NCBI RefSeq assembly: GCF_001439685.1
Contig: NZ_JYLH01000008.1
Location: 124,001-188,000 of the forward strand
Direction: 5' to 3'
DNA from: Pseudomonas libanensis
GTDB lineage: Bacteria > Pseudomonadota > Gammaproteobacteria > Pseudomonadales > Pseudomonadaceae
Length of the DNA stretch: 64,000 nucleotides
Below the pieces are notes generated by a model that saw only the letters and a list, made by a program, of their open reading frames with translations, did no database searches and was not told the origin of the DNA. Position 1 is the stretch's first letter; every line of letters starts with the position of its first letter. Below are positions 58,489 through 64,000 of the stretch, one piece after another. A program made the position numbers and the translations under genes.

Positions 58489-60141
58489 TCAGAGGGATTG
58501 CGGGGTTGAGCGGGCGACAATCGCTTGCACATCCAGCCCACGCGGCAAGGTGCCATATACCCGCCCCGACGACTCACCCAACCGGCTGGCGATAAACCCG
58601 TCGCTCACCGCCGCATTGCCCGCCTCCAGCAACAACTTGGCCTGCAACGCCAGGGCAATGTCCTCGGTCAGTTGCCGTGCCCGGTACTGGATATCCTGGG
58701 TGTCCATGAACGCCGACTTCAACTGCTCGATATGCCGCGCCAACTGCTTGTCGCCGTGGCCATCGCCCAGCTCCACAAACAGCGATTCCAGTACGCCAGG
58801 CTCTTTGGACAACGCACGCAGCACGTCCAGGCACTGCACATTGCCGGAACCTTCCCACGTCGAGTTCACCGGCGCCTCACGGTACAGGCGCGGCAGGATG
58901 CTGTCCTCCACATAGCCGGCACCGCCCATGCATTCGGCGGCTTCGTTGATCATCGCGGGCGCACGCTTGCAGATCCAATACTTGCCCACCGCCGTGACCA
59001 ATCGGGCGAACTTGGCTTGCTGCTCATTATCAAGATGATCCAGCGCGCGGCCCATGCGCAGGCTCAAGGCCAGGGCCGCTTCGCTTTCCAGTGCCAGGTC
59101 GGCCAAGACGTTTTGCATCAGTGGCTGTTCGCTGAGTACGCGGCCGCCGACCAAACGATGGGCACAGTGATGGCTGGCCTGGGTCAGCGCCTGGCGCATC
59201 AAGGCGCTGGAGCCGACCATGCAATCGAAACGGGTCATGGCGACCATTTCGATAATGGTCGGTACGCCACGGCCTTCTTCGCCGACCATCCAGGCCAGGG
59301 CGCCGCGAAACTCCACTTCGCTGGAGGCATTGGAGCAGTTGCCGAGTTTGTTCTTCAACCGCTGGATATAGAACTCGTTGCGCGTGTCATCCGGGCGGTG
59401 CCGGGGCAGCAGGAAACAGGTCAGGCCCTTGTCGGTCTGGGCCAGAGTCAGGAAGGCATCGCACATAGGCGCCGAGCAGAACCACTTGTGGCCCACCAGT
59501 TCGTAGGCCTGGCCGGGACCGCCTGCGCCAACAGGATAGGCGCGGGTGGTGTTGGCGCGCACGTCGGTGCCGCCCTGCTTCTCGGTCATGGCCATGCCGA
59601 TGGTTGCGCCGGCCTTGTGGGCGATACCGACGTTGCGTGGGTCGTATTGGGTGTTGAGGATCTTCGGCAACCAGAGGTCTGCCAGGTCCGGTTGCAGGCG
59701 CAGGGCCGGGACGCAGGCAAAGGTCATTGTCAACGGGCAACCGGTGCCGGCTTCGGCCTGGCTGTGCAGGTAGGTCATCGCCGCACGCGCCACATGGGCG
59801 CCGGATTGCGGATGAGCCCAGGGCAGCGACGGCAGGCCATGCTCGACGGCGGTGCGCATCAGCTCGTGATAGGCCGGGTGAAACTCCACCAGGTCGATGC
59901 GGTGGCCGTAACGGTCATGACTGCTGAACACTGGTTTGTTTTGGTTCGCCAGGAACCCGGCCGCCATCAACGGCCCGCCGGCCAGCGCACCGTAGGCATC
60001 GATACGCGATTGCGCCCAGCCGGCGCCAAAGCGGCGCGACCATTCTTGCAGGGGCAGATCGATGCGGTACAGGTTGGTGCCGTCCAAGGACGGTGGCTGG
60101 TTGGTGACGTCGTGGGTTTCAGCAAACTGATGCAGGTTCAT
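58489..60141 (-). CDS. Acyl-CoA dehydrogenase, AidB-like
   Basis: FAD flavoprotein of 550 residues, of the AidB group of the acyl-CoA dehydrogenase superfamily. It starts MNLHQFAETHDVTNQPPSLD, the typical AidB N-terminus. GMAMTEKQGGTDVRANTTRA is the FAD/substrate signature of ACADs. GDAHRLVGGRVLSEQ-like residues (HHCAHRLVGGRVLSEQPLMQ) and ECMGGAGYVEDSILPRLYRE are also typical. E. coli AidB is induced by alkylating agents and binds DNA; this protein has the length, but its substrate or stress role is not known. The ATG at 60139-60141 follows AGGAGG, a strong site. Orthologous in position to PA3972. Confidence 0.9.
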   Translation of the reverse strand: MNLHQFAETHDVTNQPPSLDGTNLYRIDLPLQEWSRRFGAGWAQSRIDAYGALAGGPLMAAGFLANQNKPVFSSHDRYGHRIDLVEFHPAYHELMRTAVEHGLPSLPWAHPQSGAHVARAAMTYLHSQAEAGTGCPLTMTFACVPALRLQPDLADLWLPKILNTQYDPRNVGIAHKAGATIGMAMTEKQGGTDVRANTTRAYPVGAGGPGQAYELVGHKWFCSAPMCDAFLTLAQTDKGLTCFLLPRHRPDDTRNEFYIQRLKNKLGNCSNASSEVEFRGALAWMVGEEGRGVPTIIEMVAMTRFDCMVGSSALMRQALTQASHHCAHRLVGGRVLSEQPLMQNVLADLALESEAALALSLRMGRALDHLDNEQQAKFARLVTAVGKYWICKRAPAMINEAAECMGGAGYVEDSILPRLYREAPVNSTWEGSGNVQCLDVLRALSKEPGVLESLFVELGDGHGDKQLARHIEQLKSAFMDTQDIQYRARQLTEDIALALQAKLLLEAGNAAVSDGFIASRLGESSGRVYGTLPRGLDVQAIVARSTPQSL

Positions 60142-60190
60142 GACGGGCCTCCTGAAAAAAGGCCACGTCGATTTCAGGCTGTCTATAGGT

Positions 60191-60206
60191 GCGAGCAAGC
60201 TCGCTC
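60191..60206. repeat. Half REP element, GAGCGAGCTTGCTCGC type
   Basis: GCGAGCAAGCTCGCTC palindrome, matching one arm of the doublet at 25211. Lies between the AidB-like gene and ladS. Confidence 0.65.
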
Positions 60207-60264
60207 CTAAAAAAGGCACTGCTCGATTGAGGCCGGTTATTTCAGTTAAGCACCGTCCTCACGC

Positions 60265-62664
60265 TTAAAAAAGTGGCATACCTGCCGAATGCTCGGCACT
60301 TTCGCCCTCTGTTACGCACAGCACACGGCGCTCCAGCACTGCCTGTAGAGCGTCGAAACGCACGGGGCTGGCCAGGCGATCGGTCATACCGACGCCGTGG
60401 CAACGTTCACGTTCTGGTCCATCGGGCGAGGCAGTCAGGCCGATCACCGGCAACTCACCGCAGCCAGGCAAAGCACGAATCTGACAGCACAACGAGAAAC
60501 CACCTTCAGGTACGTCCAGCAGTACTGCATCAAAACGCTCACCTTGCAGTGCTGCCAGTGCGGCCGGGCCGTTATCCACGGTTTTGACCCGATAGCCCAG
60601 TTTGAGCAGCATGCCACGCACCGCCAACTGGCCTACGCTGTTGTCGTCCACCAGCAGCACCTTGCATTCATGGGGCGAACGTTGGGCGTGGTGCACCGGC
60701 GCGCTCTGCTTGGGTTGGGCAGGCGCAAGGCCGACGTCCACTTCCAACTGAAAGCGGCTGCCTTTACGCGGCTCCGAATGATGGGTCAAGCGCCCGCCCA
60801 GCAGTTCAATCAACTGCCGGCAAATCGCCAAGCCAATGCCCAGGCCACCGTATTCGCGGGTCGTCGAGCCGTCGAGTTGGAAGAAGCGCTGATACAGCGT
60901 GGCCTCGTCTAGAAAGGCAAAACCGATACCGGTGTCGGTCACGATAAAGCTCAGGTGCAATCCGCCATCCGCTTGGGGCACACCGACCACACGCAAGCGC
61001 ACAACACCTATGTGGGTAAATTTGAACGCATTGTCCAACAGGCAATCCAGGCATTGGAGCAGCTTGCCCGCATCGCCGATAACGCGGTCCGGCAGTTCGT
61101 CCGCGACGTCGATGGAAAACTCCAGGCCCTTGGCTTGGGCACTGGCGGTGAACTGCTGGCGCACAGTATCAAGCTCCCCCCGCAGGCTGAACACTTGGGG
61201 CTGCGCCACCAGGCGACCGGCCTGCAGTTCGGTCAGGGTGAGGATGCCGTTGACCATGCGCATCATGTCCCGTGCCGAGCCGGCGGCGGTTTGTTGGTAC
61301 TGCGCCAGATCATCGGGCAGGGGGACGGTCTGCATCAGCTCCAGAGAACCGATCACACCGTTCATCGGCGTACGCAATTCGTGGGTCAGGGTGGCGAGGA
61401 ATTCATCTTTGAGGCGATTACTGCGGGCCAGTTGCTGGTTGAGCGCCTCAAGCTTCTGGCTGGCGTCGAAGAGGATTTGCGCCTGCTGCTCACGCATGCC
61501 GTTGATGCGGTCGGCCAAGGCCAGGGACAGCAGCGCCACTTCAATGGCCGAGCCGATCTGGCTGGCATACATGGTCAGGAACACGTTAGGCAGGTAACCC
61601 AGTACCATCAGGGTGTTGACCACACCGCCAAGCAGGAATGCCGACCAGGCGATGATGAAGTAGCGCGCCATACGCTGCCCGCAGTACCAGGCCTTGATGG
61701 CGGCGACAAAGATGGTCACGGTAAATACCAGCGCCAGGCCCGTGGCCAGGCGCAGGGCCACGGCGTAGCTGGTCAGCAGCGCCAGCGCCATCACCAACCC
61801 ACCACAGGCCGCCAGCGCCAGCAGCATCCGGTTGAGCCAGCGACTGTGCTGCGCGGTATGCAAGAAGCTGCGGGCGAACAGACTGCCGAACAACGCCGCC
61901 GAACCGATCAGGAACGGCACCGCCGCATTCGCCCACCACGGGTTGTTCGGCCAGAAATACTGCACCGCGACGCCGTTGACCGAGAGCTGGTACAAACCGA
62001 ACGACGCAATATAGAGGATGTAATAAAGGTAGCTGGTGTCTCGCACGCTCAGGTAGATGAACAGGTTGTAGATCAACATGCCCAGTAACACACCGTAGAT
62101 CGCCCCAAGCACATACAGGCGCAGCGGCTGCTCTTCCAGGTATGCCGTGCCCGCCCACAGCGTCAAAGGCGCCTGGATCGACCCCTGACTTTGCAAGCGT
62201 AAGTAGACGGTTTGCTGCTGGTCGGGCAGGAAGTTGAGCTTGAACAGGTAGTTGCTCTGGCTCACTTCACGGCTGGAAAACGGCAAAGAGCTGCCGGTCC
62301 GGGCGGTCAGACGGTAGTGACCGGTGCCGTCGCTCTGGTACAGGTCCAGGCGATTGAGCGGCGGGTAGGCCAGCTCCAGAAACCAGGCGCGTGGTGCACG
62401 AGGGTCCTTGGCGGTGTAATGCAGGTTGACCTTGAGCCAGAACACCGAGCGCGAATAACCGGCGTTGAGGGTGGCTTTGTCATGGGTCTTGAACTGTGCG
62501 GCGTAGCCGGGGGCGCTGACATCGGCGATGGTGAGGGTATCGGTAGGATCTTCGAGCACTTGCATGACCTGGCCAAGCGGCAGGCTTCGCGTGTCCGGGT
62601 TGAACTCGACGGCGCTGGCAAGCATCGGCAGCCCGCACAAGATAAAGATCAGCAAATAGCGCAT
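60265..62664 (-). CDS. ladS: Hybrid sensor kinase LadS
   Basis: Sensor of the Gac/Rsm network, 799 residues. A signal peptide (MRYLLIFILCGLPMLASA) leads to an extracellular 7TMR-DISMED2 domain (about 30-160), seven transmembrane helices (about 190-395, starting LYVLGAIYGVLLGMLIYNLF), HisKA (FLATLTHELRTPMNGVIGSL), and HATPase (DNAFKF; VTDTGIGFAF; YGGLGIGLAICRQLIELLGG). The C-terminal receiver (about 680-790) keeps the early acids VLLVDDNSVG and the phosphoacceptor Asp in FDAVLLDVPEGGFSL, but the usual DVxMPxxDG loop is altered and the expected Lys-Pro is Ser-Pro (RLASPVRF). The ATG at 62662-62664 starts the signal peptide. It is divergent from thiD, as in P. aeruginosa (PA3974/PA3975). Confidence 0.93.
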   Translation of the reverse strand: MRYLLIFILCGLPMLASAVEFNPDTRSLPLGQVMQVLEDPTDTLTIADVSAPGYAAQFKTHDKATLNAGYSRSVFWLKVNLHYTAKDPRAPRAWFLELAYPPLNRLDLYQSDGTGHYRLTARTGSSLPFSSREVSQSNYLFKLNFLPDQQQTVYLRLQSQGSIQAPLTLWAGTAYLEEQPLRLYVLGAIYGVLLGMLIYNLFIYLSVRDTSYLYYILYIASFGLYQLSVNGVAVQYFWPNNPWWANAAVPFLIGSAALFGSLFARSFLHTAQHSRWLNRMLLALAACGGLVMALALLTSYAVALRLATGLALVFTVTIFVAAIKAWYCGQRMARYFIIAWSAFLLGGVVNTLMVLGYLPNVFLTMYASQIGSAIEVALLSLALADRINGMREQQAQILFDASQKLEALNQQLARSNRLKDEFLATLTHELRTPMNGVIGSLELMQTVPLPDDLAQYQQTAAGSARDMMRMVNGILTLTELQAGRLVAQPQVFSLRGELDTVRQQFTASAQAKGLEFSIDVADELPDRVIGDAGKLLQCLDCLLDNAFKFTHIGVVRLRVVGVPQADGGLHLSFIVTDTGIGFAFLDEATLYQRFFQLDGSTTREYGGLGIGLAICRQLIELLGGRLTHHSEPRKGSRFQLEVDVGLAPAQPKQSAPVHHAQRSPHECKVLLVDDNSVGQLAVRGMLLKLGYRVKTVDNGPAALAALQGERFDAVLLDVPEGGFSLCCQIRALPGCGELPVIGLTASPDGPERERCHGVGMTDRLASPVRFDALQAVLERRVLCVTEGESAEHSAGMPLF

Positions 62665-62939
62665 AAAGCCCCAGCGTGGCCTGTCCGGCTGTGTCAAAAG
62701 CCCCCCATTCCTTTTGAGAAGACGTACACCGGCGATACAGTAAGTTGTTTGGATGCACTTTAGCATAGCCATTAAAGGCCATTGGACAGCATTGAAATAT
62801 TTTTTTGAACGGCTCTAGATCAAGGCTTTCAGCACTTCAGCCGCAGGTTTGAACCGTAGAAAAACGTCGTAACTGCGGACAGACTTCAACCATCGCCAGA
62901 CGGCCACGCAAAAAGCGTTTGGTGGTAAGCTCGCGCACC
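62665..62939. promoter_or_regulatory. Divergent ladS-thiD intergenic region (275 bp)
   Basis: Contains no gene. The central part (62780-62830) is AT-rich with a T run and probably carries both promoters. I did not find a THI-box riboswitch upstream of thiD. Confidence 0.4.
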
Positions 62940-63737
62940 ATGAATATCTACAGCTCTCGCCCCGTTGTCCTCTGTCTCTCCGGCCACGACCCCAGTGGTG
63001 GCGCCGGCCTGCAGGCAGATATCGAAGCCCTGCTCGCCCAGGGCTGCCACGCCGCTGCGGCCGTCACCGCCCTGACCGTGCAGAATACGGTCAATGTCAG
63101 TGACTTCCGCGTGCTTGACCGCGAGTGGGTCATGGCCCAGGCCAATGCCGTGCTCAGCGACTCCGAAGTGGCCGCAGTCAAGCTGGGCATGCTCGGCTCC
63201 ACCGCGATGGTCGACACCGTGGTCGAACTGCTGCAGGCGCACCCGCATCTGCCGGTGGTCTGCGATCCGGTGCTGCGCGCCGGCGGCGGCGGTAGCCTGG
63301 GCAAGGATGAGGTCGGCTACGCAATGCGCGAACGACTGTTGCCGCTGTCGTTGATCGCCACGCCCAACCTGCCGGAGGCCCGCATCCTGGCCGAGTTGCC
63401 CGACGGCAGCGCGGACGAGTGCGCCGAGAAGCTGTTGCCGTACATCAAGCACCTGCTGATCACCGGTGGCCATGGCGACGAGCATGAAGTGCACAACCGC
63501 CTGTACAGCCGCGACGGCACGCGCCGCACCTTTACCTGCCAGCGCTTGCCAGGCAGCTATCACGGCTCGGGCTGCACCTTGGCCAGTGCATTGGCCGGTC
63601 GAATCGCCCAGGGCGAAGGCTTGGCCAGCGCTGTGCAATCGGCCCTCAACTACACCTGGCGCACCCTGCGTGACGCCGAACAACTCGGCCAGGGCCAGTA
63701 CGTGCCGCGTCGGTTGCCGCTGGATTTCTGCTCGTAA
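62940..63737 (+). CDS. thiD: Hydroxymethylpyrimidine/phosphomethylpyrimidine kinase ThiD
   Basis: Phosphorylates HMP and HMP-P in thiamine synthesis. The protein is 265 residues of the ribokinase fold. It starts [20 protein letters not shown] and [28 protein letters not shown] and VKLGMLGS follow, then [25 protein letters not shown], and the anion-hole motif [17 protein letters not shown] with the catalytic Cys at the GSGC position. The ATG at 62940 has no strong ribosome binding site. It is followed 32 bases later by thiE, so both form an operon. Confidence 0.95.
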   Translation: MNIYSSRPVVLCLSGHDPSGGAGLQADIEALLAQGCHAAAAVTALTVQNTVNVSDFRVLDREWVMAQANAVLSDSEVAAVKLGMLGSTAMVDTVVELLQAHPHLPVVCDPVLRAGGGGSLGKDEVGYAMRERLLPLSLIATPNLPEARILAELPDGSADECAEKLLPYIKHLLITGGHGDEHEVHNRLYSRDGTRRTFTCQRLPGSYHGSGCTLASALAGRIAQGEGLASAVQSALNYTWRTLRDAEQLGQGQYVPRRLPLDFCS

Positions 63738-63769
63738 CCTATCGCCTGTCACAGCAAGGGGCTTGCCCG

Positions 63770-64000
63770 ATGAAACTACGTGGCCTTTACGCCATTACCG
63801 ACAGCCAGCTCTTGGCCGGCAAGTTCCTCGCCTACGTCGAGGCTGCGCTGGACGGTGGTGTGACCTTGTTGCAATACCGTGACAAAAGCAGCGATGAAGC
63901 GCGGCGCCTGCGTGAGGCAGAGAAACTGCACGAACTGTGTTCCCGCTATAAGACCCGACTGATCATCAACGACGACGCCGAGCTGGCGGCGCGCCTGGGC
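63770..64000 (+). CDS. thiE: Thiamine phosphate synthase ThiE (3' end outside window)
   Basis: Couples HMP-diphosphate to thiazole phosphate. Seventy-seven codons are visible: [82 protein letters not shown] and the VTLLQYRDK motif (phosphate/diphosphate site) and LIINDD are diagnostic. The ATG at 63770 follows AAGGGG. The gene runs beyond the right edge. Together with thiD it matches PA3975-PA3976. Confidence 0.95.
   Translation, partial: MKLRGLYAITDSQLLAGKFLAYVEAALDGGVTLLQYRDKSSDEARRLREAEKLHELCSRYKTRLIINDDAELAARLG

Noticed and set aside
58525..60210. Open frame of 561 codons on the plus strand
   Set aside because: It is antisense to the AidB-like acyl-CoA dehydrogenase; the translation is low-complexity without motifs, as expected from a high-GC gene read backwards.
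62665..62939. Possible THI-box (TPP riboswitch) upstream of thiD
   Set aside because: The leader lacks the CTGAGA-type core of the TPP aptamer near thiD.
1..64000. Integrated mobile element or prophage
   Set aside because: No integrase, transposase, phage structural gene or tRNA with flanking direct repeats was found.

Overview
The window is chromosomal DNA of a Pseudomonas, most probably of the P. fluorescens group. The evidence is uniformly high-GC coding sequence, the local order mscL / ferredoxin-NADP reductase / PpoR-type LuxR solo / rlmG known from P. putida, the order amn ... acyl-CoA dehydrogenase / ladS / thiD / thiE known from P. aeruginosa (PA3970-PA3976), Pseudomonas-specific small families, and several REP doublets of the P. 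fluorescens type. I saw no tRNA, rRNA, CRISPR array, prophage, transposase or integrase. Both ends are cut inside genes: a periplasmic catalase at the left and thiE at the right.

Layout. 1-5 kb: catalase, mscL, fpr, ppoR, rlmG. 5-9.2 kb: cyanide-insensitive bd-type oxidase operon (cioA-cioB-DUF2474) with a perfect ANR/FNR box, and a divergent MFS gene. 9.3-13 kb: three-subunit molybdenum aldehyde oxidoreductase (PaoABC type). 13-17 kb: a small secreted protein, an NCS2 purine permease overlapping trmA, and a DUF4160-DUF2442 gene pair resembling a toxin-antitoxin module. 17-27 kb: a complete haem-acquisition locus (hasI-hasS-hasR-hasA-hasD-hasE-hasF) with a candidate Fur box. 27-32.7 kb: a quinate/shikimate-to-protocatechuate cluster (AroQ, quinate/shikimate dehydrogenase, TetR regulator, QuiC1, MFS importer). 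32.7-41 kb: DMT exporter, lipoprotein, zinc metallopeptidase, secreted alpha/beta hydrolase, tesB-HAD pair, GNAT, histone-deacetylase-family protein, HI0933-family flavoprotein and an unrecognised coiled-coil protein. 41-49 kb: RhlE-type helicase, EamA exporter divergent from an AsnC-type regulator, REP-rich gap with a gene remnant, DEDDh exonuclease and NYN nuclease pair, DUF2076, YciC, EEP-family phosphoesterase. 48.7-54.9 kb: PvdYII/IucB-type siderophore acetyltransferase behind a PvdS-type iron-starvation box, hrpB, lipoprotein, fieF, DUF6515. 55-64 kb: Lrp regulator, DUF2788, rluE, amn, AidB-like acyl-CoA dehydrogenase, ladS, thiD and thiE.

How genes work together. Two iron systems are present: the Has haemophore system, with its own ECF sigma/anti-sigma pair, and one isolated pyoverdine-type acetyltransferase. 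The quinate cluster encodes import and three enzymatic steps to protocatechuate. The cio operon provides cyanide- and oxygen-responsive respiration.

The observations I consider most worth checking are a cluster of DnaA-box sequences inside the flavoprotein gene at 39.8 kb, the iron-starvation box upstream of the isolated acetyltransferase, the DUF4160-DUF2442 pair with an AT-hook-like tail, and an orphan minus-strand terminator at 55.0 kb that suggests a small RNA or a leader. No clearly new multi-gene system is evident; most of the window is ordinary core and accessory Pseudomonas sequence.
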